Shown here piece after piece: positions 45,309 to 54,219 of a DNA stretch of 64,000 nucleotides. The translations under genes were made by a program, and so were the position numbers. The first letter of the stretch is position 1. The number at the start of each line of letters is the position of its first letter. The notes under the pieces were generated by a model, which worked only from the letters and a program-made list of their open reading frames with translations, searched no databases and was not told the DNA's origin. This DNA is from Ancrocorticia populi. GTDB taxonomy: Bacteria; Actinomycetota; Actinomycetes; Actinomycetales; Actinomycetaceae. The stretch spans positions 186,001-250,000 of the forward strand of contig NZ_QETB01000004.1 in assembly GCF_003123745.1 (NCBI RefSeq), given 5' to 3'.

Positions 45309-46103
45309 TTACGAACTGCGGATTGTTCGCCGGTTCAAGCTGGCAATACCTACTACCGTGAGAACAACCGCGCATCCGACCATGATTCCCGTGCCTGCAC
45401 CGTCAAATCCTGAGGTCAGCGGCTCGGTACTCAAAGCCCAGTGCCACGGCGAAATCTTAGCGATTCCTGTGCTGCCGGCGAGCGGCAGGAGGGCGTGGAG
45501 GATATAGCCCAGACCGAGCACCCCGAAGGCAATCCCTGACGCCAGAGGGGCTCTCCAGCCGATGCCCGCAATCGCAAAGACCACAGCCGCATGTGTAAGG
45601 GCGAAGAGGAACAATGCGAGGGTTATGGCTGCCACGCCTGTTCCATTAAGGGACATGTCCACGGCAAGGCCGCCCAGCCCCACCACGAGCCCCACGGCCA
45701 CGGAAGCAATGGCCAGCCACGCGGCAACTGCCGCAAACCTGCTGAGATAGATCCGTGTGCGGCTCACCGGGAGCACCATAAGCAATTCCAGACGTCCCGA
45801 ATCCTCATCGCCTGCAGTCAGCGAATTCGTGTGGGTGATGGCCATGACGGCTAGTAGAGCGGGAAGGAACACTGCGTAAAGATTCCCATTGAGAAAGCCG
45901 ACGGCGGATCCGTAGTCCTCTAGGCCGAAAGCCACAAGCAGCTCCGGGGACAGGCCATCCATCATAGTGTCGAGCGAACCTGAGCCACTCATCGATGGCC
46001 ATAGCGCGATCACGGATCCGGCAAAGAGAACCAGCAGGCCAGTCCAGATGGATCCCGAACGCTTCAGGCTACCGAATGCCCTAGCAAATACTTCACGATT
46101 CAC
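45309..46103 (-). CDS. ABC-2 type exporter permease
   Basis: A 264-aa membrane protein from GTG 46103 (GGAG 7 bases upstream), overlapping the ATPase gene by 11 bases. The frame is open to 46424, but that part lies in the ATPase gene. Six hydrophobic segments and the ABC-2 text DSGRLELLMVLPVSRTRIYLSRF are visible. It forms an exporter with the ATPase, under TetR control; the substrate is unknown. Confidence 0.85.
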   Translation of the reverse strand: MNREVFARAFGSLKRSGSIWTGLLVLFAGSVIALWPSMSGSGSLDTMMDGLSPELLVAFGLEDYGSAVGFLNGNLYAVFLPALLAVMAITHTNSLTAGDEDSGRLELLMVLPVSRTRIYLSRFAAVAAWLAIASVAVGLVVGLGGLAVDMSLNGTGVAAITLALFLFALTHAAVVFAIAGIGWRAPLASGIAFGVLGLGYILHALLPLAGSTGIAKISPWHWALSTEPLTSGFDGAGTGIMVGCAVVLTVVGIASLNRRTIRSS

Positions 46104-47034
46104 GGGGATCTCCGCCTCTCCTCTGCGCGCTGGAGGTTCGCTTTGTTTCTGACGTTGAATAATAGGAGAGGAATGCGGTTTCAAGATCAGGTTCAGGAGC
46201 CGTGATGGCTGAGATGCCATAGCGGGACAAAAGTTCCAGAAGCGGCCCGGGCGGGCCAACCCATTCAATTCGCATCTCCCCGGGGATTTCAGCTTCAAGA
46301 CTTCGGCAACCTTCGAGCCTGCGGAGCTCCCCGGCACTAGGCGATCGGTCCGAAAAGGCCACTCGAAACTCTTGGGCTGCTCCCCGGCGCAGATCACCGA
46401 TAGGCCCATCAGCGACGATCTCACCAGCTCGGATCACCACCGCCGAATCGGCAATTCGCTCTACCTCGCTCAGAATGTGTGACGACAGGAAGATTGTGGC
46501 ACCTTCGCTTGCAGCTTCCGCCAATATGGTCAGGAACTCGTGTTGGACGAGGGGATCGAGCCCGCTAGTCGGCTCATCCAGAATCAGAAGGTCTGGGCGC
46601 GCCATCAGGGCGCCAACCAAAGCAACCTTTCGCCGATTGCCTGTAGAGAGGCTTCCCACTTTCTTGCTCGGGTCAACTGAGAGGCGCTCAATGAGCTCAT
46701 CCCGATAGGCAGAGTTCACCCCACTCCGTAGCCTCCCCCAGCTCGCCAACGTTTCGCGAACCGTTGGGCGTTCGTCCAGCCGAAGCTCGCCGGGAACGTA
46801 ACCGAGACACTCCCGGGTTTTCTGGGCCCGTGGATCCGCCCCGAATAATCTGACCGTTCCCGCGCTCGGGATCGAAAGCCCCACCATCATGCGGATGCTC
46901 GTACTCTTTCCCGCACCGTTTGGCCCTAGGAACCCAACAACACTGCCTGGGCTTACGTTCAAACTGAGATCGTCTACCGCAGTGAATGATCCAAACTTCT
47001 TCGTGAGGTTGTTGCACTCGACTGCCGGACTCAT
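46093..47034 (-). CDS. ABC exporter ATPase (DrrA/CcmA type)
   Basis: A 313-aa ATPase from ATG 47034 (GGAGGAG upstream). Walker A GPNGAGKSTS, signature LSTGNRRKVALVGALM (TG in place of GG), Walker B LLILDEPTSGLDP, H-loop SSHILSEVE. A C-terminal ~90-residue domain is typical of drug-export ATPases. Its ATG overlaps the tetR-type stop (TGATG), so the three genes form one operon. Confidence 0.92.
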   Translation of the reverse strand: MSPAVECNNLTKKFGSFTAVDDLSLNVSPGSVVGFLGPNGAGKSTSIRMMVGLSIPSAGTVRLFGADPRAQKTRECLGYVPGELRLDERPTVRETLASWGRLRSGVNSAYRDELIERLSVDPSKKVGSLSTGNRRKVALVGALMARPDLLILDEPTSGLDPLVQHEFLTILAEAASEGATIFLSSHILSEVERIADSAVVIRAGEIVADGPIGDLRRGAAQEFRVAFSDRSPSAGELRRLEGCRSLEAEIPGEMRIEWVGPPGPLLELLSRYGISAITAPEPDLETAFLSYYSTSETKRTSSAQRRGGDPRES

Positions 47035-47726
47035 CACTTCTCCTCCCCGTCTCGCAATGCCTTCAAAATGGAATCGTCCGCGTAGAGCCCGTGAGTGAAC
47101 ATCTCCAGGGTGGGCAGGGTGATTCGGCGGAGCAACTCGCCGTCAATATGCTCACGCCCCAACACCTTTGCAAACGGCGCCTCCAAGACAAACGGAGCTA
47201 ATCCAAACACCACAAGGAGGGCCGCTGTTGCCTCAAGATCCTCCTGCGGGCGGATCATGCCCGCAACACTTTGTGCCTGGAGCCCCTCCAAGGTAGTTGT
47301 CATAAACCCGTCGAAGATCTGCTCGGCCATGCTGGGATCTTCGGTGAGCATCCGCCTCAAGTAATCGAGCGCGGGCCCGTACGTGTCCGTTTCCGCGAGC
47401 GCGCTCTGCACTGCCTCAATCGTCAGCGATTCGAAGGCTGCCCGATTTCTGCCTTCATCGTTCGTGTCGCCTCCGCCTGAAACACTGTCGCCAACACCTT
47501 CGGTCATGCCCGTACCGAACAGCTCAATGACATAGGCGTCGCACGCCTTTCTGAGACCATCTTTCGTACCAAAGTGGTGGATAACGAGGCCCGGGCTCAC
47601 CCCGGATTCCTCGGCGATTGCCCGCACGCTCGTTGCAGCGATGCCCTGCCGCCCGAAGAGGCCAACAGCCGCGTTGCGAATGCGCGCTCGGGCGGTCAGG
47701 TCACGGGATTCGTTTACTGAACGCAT
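47034..47726 (-). CDS. TetR-family regulator
   Basis: A 230-aa regulator from ATG 47726; an earlier ATG at 47744 is possible. The HTH is LTARARIRNAAVGLFGRQGIAATSVRAIAEESGVSPGLVIHHFGTKDGL. Neither start has a good ribosome site, and both lie inside a 38-base inverted repeat, so the message may be leaderless and the operon self-repressed. It heads the exporter operon. Confidence 0.9.
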   Translation of the reverse strand: MRSVNESRDLTARARIRNAAVGLFGRQGIAATSVRAIAEESGVSPGLVIHHFGTKDGLRKACDAYVIELFGTGMTEGVGDSVSGGGDTNDEGRNRAAFESLTIEAVQSALAETDTYGPALDYLRRMLTEDPSMAEQIFDGFMTTTLEGLQAQSVAGMIRPQEDLEATAALLVVFGLAPFVLEAPFAKVLGREHIDGELLRRITLPTLEMFTHGLYADDSILKALRDGEEK

Positions 47727-47753
47727 GTTTCTATTATTAAACATTCGTTCAGT
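47716..47753. promoter_or_regulatory. TetR-type operator covering the gene start
   Basis: ACTGAACGCATGTTT-N8-AAACATTCGTTCAGT: 15-base arms with one mismatch. It overlaps both candidate ATG codons of the tetR-type gene. Confidence 0.75.
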
Positions 47754-47783
47754 CCATGCAAGACCCAAAGCCAACGCACATAA

Positions 47784-47819
47784 GAAAGTGGAGGTGGCCC
47801 GAAGGCCATCTCCACTTTC
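47784..47819. terminator. Terminator-like hairpin after the formamidase gene
   Basis: GAAAGTGGAGGTGGCC and GGCCATCTCCACTTTC form a 16-base stem with one mismatch and a CGAA tetraloop. A CGTCGTCGTCGTTAAAAAA stretch (47862-47880) from the dispersed repeat lies between it and the stop codon. Confidence 0.7.
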
Positions 47820-47881
47820 ATCAAAAACATTGTGGAAGGGACAAACGAGCGAGGAGAAATCCGTCGTCGTCGTTAAAAAAC

Positions 47882-48886
47882 TCAGTAAGTCTTCAACTTC
47901 TCGTGAATCCCGCCGTAAACGTCAGCCCCGCCAAGGAGAGCCTTCGGGATCTTGCACACCACGGTGTAAACGGTGTCCACGGCGTTGGCAACAGGGGTAA
48001 GCGCGGCCTGAGATACAAACTGGTAGGAATCCAGCTTGGACATGCCCGTGATTTCGCTGATCCAGTGCACCATTTCAGTGTGGGCGATCCGGTAGGCATC
48101 TTCCATCGGGCGCATGGACCCGGTGGTCATGATGAACTCGTCCGTCTCAATTCGCGGCCACGGCGTGTAGTAGTTGGACACCACATCGAAGGCAACAGTG
48201 GAATCCATCGCGGTCTCCACCGCAGTCCCGCATGATTCACCCTCGCCCTGACGGGCGTGCCCATCACCGAAGTTGAACAGGGCTCCCTCGACGTTAACAC
48301 CCAGATAGCACGTGGCCCCAGCCCGAAGCTCAGGGGTATCCATGTTGCCGCCCCACGCGCCCGGAGTAAGCGAGGAATGGACCTCGTTCTTCGCTGGTGC
48401 CACACCAACCGTCCCGTGCATTGGGTCCAGTGCAAAATCGAAGGAATGCGCAGACTCCTTGGCGTTCAGCGTGACCGTTCCCTTCGCCGTATCGATCCCG
48501 TAGTACCACAGGCGCTCAGGAAGCGGATCCTGCAGCGTGGGGGTTTGTGGCGTAGATGTGAGGGCACCGAAGAAGTGGATCAGCGTACTCACACCGAAAT
48601 CGAAGTGGGGAACAATGGACTTGAAATGGACCGCCAGTGTGTCACCGGGATGCGCCTGAGGAATGAAGAACGGGCCGGTTTGGGGATTCAGGTAGCCCTG
48701 AAGGTCTGCATCACTCGGGAGCATATCCGGGCGATTGAGCCTCCCAGCGAACGCATCAAGTGTGGATGTGGACAAGGTTCCCGGGGCCGGAACTTCTGCC
48801 ACCGCATCCTTGCCACCAAAAGTAAACGTCAGTAGGCCCGGATCCTGATCGAAATCAACCGGATAGTCAATGTGGGGAACGCTCAT
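47882..48886 (-). CDS. Acetamidase/formamidase family protein
   Basis: A 334-aa protein from the second of two adjacent ATG codons (48889/48886). Family marks: PGDTLAVHF, AHPG, VGVAPAKNEVHSSLTPGAWGGNMDTPELRAGATCYLGVNVEGALFNFGDGHARQGEGE. It should release ammonia from formamide or short amides, though some members act on other substrates. It has its own transcript and no clear partner gene. Confidence 0.92.
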   Translation of the reverse strand: MSVPHIDYPVDFDQDPGLLTFTFGGKDAVAEVPAPGTLSTSTLDAFAGRLNRPDMLPSDADLQGYLNPQTGPFFIPQAHPGDTLAVHFKSIVPHFDFGVSTLIHFFGALTSTPQTPTLQDPLPERLWYYGIDTAKGTVTLNAKESAHSFDFALDPMHGTVGVAPAKNEVHSSLTPGAWGGNMDTPELRAGATCYLGVNVEGALFNFGDGHARQGEGESCGTAVETAMDSTVAFDVVSNYYTPWPRIETDEFIMTTGSMRPMEDAYRIAHTEMVHWISEITGMSKLDSYQFVSQAALTPVANAVDTVYTVVCKIPKALLGGADVYGGIHEKLKTY

Positions 48887-48994
48887 CATCGGACTCCATT
48901 CTGTGCTTTTGCGCTAGCAGCGCCAGCGCAGGACTGGACCTCAAGCGTAACCCAGAATGGCAACGGCGGGCAGTGGAACTTCGGCGGAAAGTGC

Positions 48995-49324
48995 CTAGCT
49001 ATTGCGGATCAGATCGATCAATTCGTCCTTGCGTAGCTTTGAGTAGCCGCTCAGGCCGAGCTCCTTAGCGCGCTGACGCAGCTCTGGGACCGTGCGATCG
49101 GGTAGATTCTCCGCCTTGCCGCCGCGTTCGCCTACCTTCTTTTTGCCTTCGCGCGCAGCCGCATTCGAGATACGGGCGGCCTTCTGCTCGCTCATGCCAC
49201 GGTCCTCGAGTTCGTCGAAGTAGTCCGGATCCTTGAGTGAGGGGCGCGAGGGGTCAGGAGACGGAGGAGTTTTGCCGGCTTTCCCCGAGGTCCCTGACTT
49301 ACTGGCCTTCTTCGCTGCTGCCAT
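48995..49324 (-). CDS. Small basic protein with Rho-N/SAP-like C terminus
   Basis: A 109-aa protein from ATG 49324 (AAGGAG upstream). The first 40 residues are Lys/Ser/Pro-rich. DYFDELEDRGMSEQKAARISNAAAREGKKKVGERGG is followed by a Rho N-terminal-type helix-extended-loop-helix: TVPELRQRAKELGLSGYSKLRKDELIDLIRN. A nucleic-acid-binding role is likely; no more can be said. Confidence 0.82.
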   Translation of the reverse strand: MAAAKKASKSGTSGKAGKTPPSPDPSRPSLKDPDYFDELEDRGMSEQKAARISNAAAREGKKKVGERGGKAENLPDRTVPELRQRAKELGLSGYSKLRKDELIDLIRNS

Positions 49325-49501
49325 GATCACTCCTTGTAGATAGAACTCTGACAAGCACTGTCGAGTCTAGTACCACGATGTGGCGTGCAACACCCCTTGG
49401 CTCGCGTACGGATTCCCCGTAGTGTGGAGGAAGAGCTTCATGAGCCACCTCATGAACGTCAGAATTTGTCATTTCCACACACCACCAGTTTTGGAGGCAT
49501 C

Positions 49502-50122
49502 ATGGCAACGAGATCAAGAATTCCCGCAGCGCTTCTAGCCGCCGGGGCGATCATATTCGCAACGGCGTGCAGTACGGACGCTGATTCCAATGCGCAGGAC
49601 TCATCAGCGCCAACAACCGCACCTACCGCCGAGGTGGGGCCAACCACCTCAGAACCTGATTCCTCCACCTCAACATCTCAAGATGCTGATGCCACCCAGA
49701 CTGGGCCATCGGACACCGGCGAACTACTCGCGGTAGACGCCATTACTGCTGCTGAGGATTTGGAGCCTGGCGGCACGGTAGTGTCCGTGGACTATGAGCG
49801 CGACCAATCGGCATGGGAAGTCGAGATACTGACTGAGTCGGGCGAGGGCATCGAACTGCTCGTAGATGCCCAAACGGGCGAGGAGCTTGGGCGCATGCCC
49901 ACGAATCTGGACGAAGAGCAGATGGCCGCCCCAAGCGTTTCCGCGCAGGACGCTGCAAACAGTGGGCTGGAGGCCAAGCCCGGCACCATCACGAGCCTCG
50001 AACTTGAACGTGAGGCTGGCATAATCATTTGGCAGCTCGACATCACCGCAGACGATGGCTCCGAATGGGAGCTAGACATCGATTCGGAAACCGGTGAGGT
50101 TCTTTCCACCGAGCAGGATTAA
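49502..50122 (+). CDS. PepSY-domain lipoprotein
   Basis: A 206-aa exported protein from ATG 49502 (GGAGG upstream). Signal peptide with a lipobox-like ATAC (Cys at 22), a Thr/Ser/Asp-rich linker to about 75, then two PepSY-like repeats: AITAAEDLEPGGTVVSVDYERDQSAWEVEILTESG and a similar unit around 140-205. PepSY proteins often inhibit or regulate extracellular proteases; the partner is unknown. Confidence 0.82.
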   Translation: MATRSRIPAALLAAGAIIFATACSTDADSNAQDSSAPTTAPTAEVGPTTSEPDSSTSTSQDADATQTGPSDTGELLAVDAITAAEDLEPGGTVVSVDYERDQSAWEVEILTESGEGIELLVDAQTGEELGRMPTNLDEEQMAAPSVSAQDAANSGLEAKPGTITSLELEREAGIIIWQLDITADDGSEWELDIDSETGEVLSTEQD

Positions 50123-50262
50123 GGCAGGCTTTGGCAGGAGGCTCGGATTCTGCCACTTCCCATATCGCCACCTCTGAGACACGTCCCGCAGCACGTTACG
50201 GGCGCGTAGGATCACTCCTTGAACCCGCCCGCCGCGCTTCCGGCATGTCTTAAGGAGCCCCC

Positions 50263-51442
50263 ACGAAAGAGCGTTTTCTCCGCGCGCTAGCTGATACCCG
50301 CCCGCTCGCCTATCCTGATTTTGCACGGCTGTGGTACGCGAACATCGTTACGGTAATCGGCGCCCAGCTAACGGTGGTCACCGTGCCCGCCCAACTCTGG
50401 GCGATATCGCGCGATTCGATGTACGTGGGACTTACTGGACTGTTTGGCCTAGTTCCGCTCATCCTCTTTGGCCTATGGGGCGGAGCGATCGCGGATGCTT
50501 TCGACCGCCGCAAGGTGCTACTAGTGAGCACGATCGGCTTGATCGCCACCACCAGCGCCTTCGCCGTTCAAGCCCTCCTTCAGTTCCATAATGTGTGGCT
50601 TATCCTAGGGATCTTTGCTGTCCAGCAATCCTTCTTCGCCCTGAACCAGCCCGCACGCAACGCGATCATCCCGATGCTGATCCCCAAAGATCAGCTACCG
50701 GCCGCCAACGCCCTGTCCATTCCGGCGAGCCTTCCACTTCCAACGGCACCAGCACCGCGCGGGACGGTTCTGCCTCCCCATCCAAACCCTCGCGCCGCCA
50801 AGTGATCGGAATCGGCAGCATCGTTGACGGCTTTAGATACACGTGGGCCCACAAGATTCTGCTCATGAGCTTCGTGGTGGATTTGATCGCTATGGTGTTT
50901 GGAATGCCGCGAGCGCTCTACCCGGAGATTGCGAATATCAACTTCGGCGGCCCGGCTGGTGGCGGTATGGAGTTCGCCCTCTTGTCCGCGGGCATGGCTG
51001 CCGGCGCAGTAATCGGCGGAGTCTTCTCCGGCTGGGTTTCGCGGGTACATCGCCACGGAATGGCCGTCTTGATGGCCGTGGCGTGTGGGGGATTGCGGTT
51101 GTTGGCTGCGGTATTGCAGTAGGGGCCGCTAACGGGCGCGCGCTTCCCTTCCTTGCGATCGCCATCGTCTTCCTCGCCATTGGCGGCGCCGCGGACATGG
51201 CGTCCTCTGCCTTCCGCCAGTCGATTCTTCAGTCCGCCGCAACCGACGAGGTTCGCGGGCGCCTCCAAGGTGTGTTCCTCGTTGTGGTGGTTGGCGGGCC
51301 GCGGCTGGCTGACATGCTGCACGGCGCGGTGAGCGGCTCGATCGGCGCGGCGTGGACCGTATTCGGCGGCGGCTTGCTAGTTATTGCGGGAGTTGCCCTG
51401 TGCGCGCTAGCAGTCCCGCAGTTCCGTAACTACCGGGCATAG
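50263..51442 (+). pseudogene. Decayed MFS transporter (start mutation, internal deletion, frameshift)
   Basis: Three consecutive frames read as one MFS exporter (EntS/MFS_3-like). Frame 1 runs from an ACG at 50263 (AAGGAG just before it, so probably a mutated ATG) to NQPARNAIIPMLIPKDQLPAANALS near 50730. It then jumps: about 60-80 residues expected there (membrane segments 5-6) are missing. A second frame continues GSIVDGFRYTWAHKILLMSF to about 51085. A shift at GTGTGGGGG moves to a third frame that ends VPQFRNYRA at 51442. Three lesions make a functional protein very unlikely. Confidence 0.85.
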
Positions 51443-51461
51443 TTTTTTGCCGACGACGGCA

Positions 51462-51499
51462 CGAGGGCCCGAAACAGCTTTCGCTGTTTCGGGCCCTCG
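51462..51499. terminator. Terminator between the MFS pseudogene and dps
   Basis: CGAGGGCCCGAAACAGC and GCTGTTTCGGGCCCTCG form a perfect 17-bp stem with a TTTC loop, shared by convergent genes. TTTTTTGCCGACGACGG precedes it. Confidence 0.88.
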
Positions 51500-51516
51500 G
51501 CTCAACTATGTGCTGC

Positions 51517-52053
51517 TTAGATACCACTCGGGGTACGAAGCTCGGCGCTCAGGAACCATGCCTGCTGCTCGAGCTGAGAGATATAGCCGTGGAGCACATC
51601 CGCGCTGGTCGGATCCTCGGCATCGATACCATCATGAACACGGCGCATCGTCGCCACTGTGGCTTCGATGGACTGAACCATGAGCCGAATAGCATCGTGA
51701 GTGGAGATCTCCCCCGCTGCGAACTCCGGCAAGTTCGAATGTGCCGCTACTTCCTTCGGGCGGCCATCCGGCGCGGCGTGAAGTGCACGCATGCGCTCTG
51801 CGAAATCGTCACTACCCGTACGGGCGATCGTTACGATCTCATCAAGATTCAGGTGAAGATCGCGGAAGTTCGGCCCAACGATATTCCAATGCGCCTGCTT
51901 TGCTACCAAGCTCAGATCGATGAAATCGACGAGCACTTCCTGCAACGATTCGCGCAGCTTGGAGGAGGCTACAAAACCATTCTCCGCCTGCTGTAAATTC
52001 GTACCTACTTCGCCTTCATTTTCAACATTGAGGTCAGGATTTTGATTTGCCAC
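51517..52053 (-). CDS. dps: Dps-family ferritin-like DNA protection protein
   Basis: A 178-aa four-helix ferritin-like protein that oxidises and stores iron and protects DNA. The intersubunit ferroxidase motif is KQAHWNIVGPNFRDLHLNLDEI. A 25-residue Asn/Glu-rich N-terminal tail is acidic rather than Lys-rich, so direct DNA binding through it is doubtful. Next to tpx, giving an oxidative-stress pair. Confidence 0.93.
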   Translation of the reverse strand: MANQNPDLNVENEGEVGTNLQQAENGFVASSKLRESLQEVLVDFIDLSLVAKQAHWNIVGPNFRDLHLNLDEIVTIARTGSDDFAERMRALHAAPDGRPKEVAAHSNLPEFAAGEISTHDAIRLMVQSIEATVATMRRVHDGIDAEDPTSADVLHGYISQLEQQAWFLSAELRTPSGI

Positions 52054-52186
52054 TTGCGTTTCCTCTCTACATCCTGGAGGGCGCTCTTTAGCTGGCGCCC
52101 TTGATCATCACGTCTTCTATTCTAGGACAAATGCGAGTATTTAACTTGCTTTCCTTGCCCTAAGCGCAATTGGAATAACGCCCGTA

Positions 52187-52684
52187 TTAGTCCAATGCCC
52201 GAAGAGCAGAATCGTAATCTGGTTCCGTCGCAATCTCGGGCACTAGTTCCGTGTAGACCACCGTGCCATCCGCATCGATCACCACCACGGAGCGTGCCAA
52301 CAGCCCAGCGAGCGGCCCATCAGCCATGGTGACTCCGTACACCGATCCAAAACGAGAGCGAAAGGCCGATCCGGTTACAACGTTCTCGATCCCTTCAGCT
52401 ACGCAGAAGCGCTCCGCAGCAAAGGGGAGATCATCAGACACACAGATAACAACTGCGTTCTCGAGCCCCGCGGCTCGCTTATTGAACTCTCGAACGGTGT
52501 TCGCGCACACCCCGGTGTCGAGACTAGGGAAGATATTGAGAACGATCGGTTTGCCAGCAAAGCCAGCGCTCGTTACGTCCGACAGATCGGAGCCAACAAG
52601 AATAAAGTCAGGGGCGTGGGTGCCCACGCCTGGTAGTTCACCTACGGTATGGACAAGTTCACCCTTAAATGCAGTCGTAGCCAT
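52187..52684 (-). CDS. tpx: Thiol peroxidase (Tpx-type peroxiredoxin)
   Basis: A 165-aa atypical 2-Cys peroxiredoxin from ATG 52684 (the frame to 52729 is unsupported). Peroxidatic Cys60 is in FPSLDTGVCANTVREF and resolving Cys94 in AAERFCV. It reduces hydroperoxides using thioredoxin. A weak hairpin (AGGGCGC...GCGCCCT, 52078-52101) follows it. Confidence 0.93.
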   Translation of the reverse strand: MATTAFKGELVHTVGELPGVGTHAPDFILVGSDLSDVTSAGFAGKPIVLNIFPSLDTGVCANTVREFNKRAAGLENAVVICVSDDLPFAAERFCVAEGIENVVTGSAFRSRFGSVYGVTMADGPLAGLLARSVVVIDADGTVVYTELVPEIATEPDYDSALRALD

Positions 52685-52859
52685 GCCCCTATTGTGTAAC
52701 GTAGATCTCGTAAGAACAAGAGTTGGCATGCCGTGGGCGAAAGGTTGGGACCGTTTTTCCCGAATAGTCGCAATTCGTAGCCAATTTCAGGGACAATGAG
52801 CGTATTAAGCCACAAGCTGCATCAAGCGGCGCAGATGAATTGAAAAGGAGTTGCTGAGC

Positions 52860-53273
52860 GTGGAGAACCAGACACCATCCGAATCAGCAAAATCTGAACG
52901 AACGATCGGGGAACTGATCTCGAAGGTTTCAGAACAGATCTCTTCGATTGTGCGCGATGAAGTAGAGTTCACCGTTCTCAATCTCAAGGCGAAAGTGAAG
53001 AAGCTCGGCTTGGGCGGCGTCCTCATGATCGTTGGGCTTGTTCTGGCGGTCTTTGCGTTCAACCTGCTCCTGTTCGCCGGAGTGGCTGGATTCGCGAACA
53101 TCGTCCCATGGTGGGCCGCATTCCTCATCGTTGCGGGTATCCTTCTGCTGATCACGCTCATCCTCGTGGGCATCGGAGCGATCTTCTTCAAGAAGTCCCA
53201 GAAGGATGTTGTTGACCCTAAGGGCGCGATCGATCAAGACATCGCGACCATTAAGAAAGGATTAGACAAGTGA
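52860..53273 (+). CDS. Holin-superfamily-like small membrane protein
   Basis: A 137-aa protein. GTG 52860 is chosen because AAGGAG lies 9 bases upstream; a TTG at 52851 is too close to it. It begins with an amphipathic stretch (IGELISKVSEQISSIVRDEVEFTVLNLKAKVKKLGLGG), then two membrane helices (about 55-80 and 85-110) and a polar tail. This is the actinobacterial phage-holin-6/DUF1469 pattern, found in normal chromosomes. GTGA overlap with the next gene; function unknown. Confidence 0.85.
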   Translation: MENQTPSESAKSERTIGELISKVSEQISSIVRDEVEFTVLNLKAKVKKLGLGGVLMIVGLVLAVFAFNLLLFAGVAGFANIVPWWAAFLIVAGILLLITLILVGIGAIFFKKSQKDVVDPKGAIDQDIATIKKGLDK

Positions 53274-53569
53274 GCCCCGCCAAATCAGGAGACGAGATCC
53301 GGTCCGCTCAGCAGATTGAGAATGACATCAAGAGACAGCGTGAGGATCTAGAGCAGACGGTTAACGAACTGGCCGGGCGGCTTGATCCCAAGAACCTCGC
53401 TCAAGATGCGCAGGAGCAGGCCAAGGAGAAGGCAACCGAAGCAGCCGGCGCAGCGAAGGACTTCCTTGAGGAAGCGAAGAAGGGCAACCTTCTCAACATC
53501 GCAGTTCTTGCCGGATCAGCGGCGGCCTGCCTCGGAGTTGTGATCCGAAAGGCGCGCCGCAGCAAGTAA
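53270..53569 (+). CDS. DUF3618 family protein
   Basis: A 99-aa protein from GTG 53270. The DUF3618 core is SAQQIENDIKRQREDLEQTVNELAGRLDP, followed by an Ala/Glu-rich helix and one C-terminal membrane helix (NIAVLAGSAAACLGVVI) with a basic end. It is usually paired with the preceding holin-like protein, as here. The pair may act at the cell envelope. Confidence 0.88.
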   Translation: MSPAKSGDEIRSAQQIENDIKRQREDLEQTVNELAGRLDPKNLAQDAQEQAKEKATEAAGAAKDFLEEAKKGNLLNIAVLAGSAAACLGVVIRKARRSK

Positions 53570-53768
53570 GCGATGGGTGGGCGTAAACTGCGCGCCCACA
53601 CGGTTTGAACGCTTCCGTCTCAACACATGGAACATGCAAGATGTTGTCTGTACCATGACGGGCCGCGTAGCGTCAGCCGCTATATTCGCGGTAAGGTATA
53701 CGCGAGAACGGATATGTCCATGGGGGATCTTTACGATTACCCCACGAAGAGATGAAGGGGGTCGAGCC

Positions 53769-53978
53769 ATGGGGCGCGGCCGTCAAAAGGCTAAACAGCG
53801 CAAGGTAGCCCGAAATCTCAAGTATTACACTCCGGAGACTGATTATCAGGCCTTGGAGCGTGAGCTCAGAGGTCAGAAGGCTTCTGAGGAAGACGAGGAT
53901 TACGAGGACTACTATGACGTCCCTTCGGCAGAAGATGCCTGGGATGAAGACGAGGATGGTTCGTCGAAACCCTCGTGA
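53769..53978 (+). CDS. DUF3073 family protein
   Basis: A 69-aa actinobacteria-specific protein from ATG 53769. MGRGRQKAKQRKVARNLKYYTPETDYQALERELRG is the family hallmark. The C terminus is acidic (EDEDYEDYYDVPSAEDAW). Function unknown. A long frame to 53577 is upstream non-coding sequence. Confidence 0.92.
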   Translation: MGRGRQKAKQRKVARNLKYYTPETDYQALERELRGQKASEEDEDYEDYYDVPSAEDAWDEDEDGSSKPS

Positions 53979-53993
53979 CAACGATTTGTGATG

Positions 53994-54024
53994 TGTGGGA
54001 GCAACTGGAGTTGCTCCCACATTT
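53994..54024 (+). terminator. Terminator of the DUF3073 gene
   Basis: TGTGGGAGCAACT and AGTTGCTCCCACA are separated by two bases and followed by TTT. Confidence 0.82.
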
Positions 54025-54053
54025 CGTTGTACGTCCCTAGCGCTCAGAGATTA

Positions 54054-54095
54054 GACGCAATCTCGGGCAACGACGACGAATCCCCACTTTCGTAC
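54054..54095. repeat. Dispersed structured repeat, copy D
   Basis: GACGCAATCTCGGGCAACGACGACGAATCCCCACTTTCGTAC aligns throughout with copies A (39104) and C (60474), but without an obvious closing stem. Confidence 0.6.
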
Positions 54096-54219
54096 CCAAT
54101 TCAACGAGCACGTGTGTTCCACCGTGAGCACACCCGGAAAATCGAACGTGCTCACGGCACAATGGGCGTGCTCACCACAACCTGGCCGGGTGCAGACACG
54201 GGTTCGATAGTTGCCCGCA

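Noticed and set aside
52860-53273. Phage holin as sign of a second prophage
   Set aside because: The gene pairs with DUF3618 in an ordinary chromosomal arrangement; no other phage genes are near.
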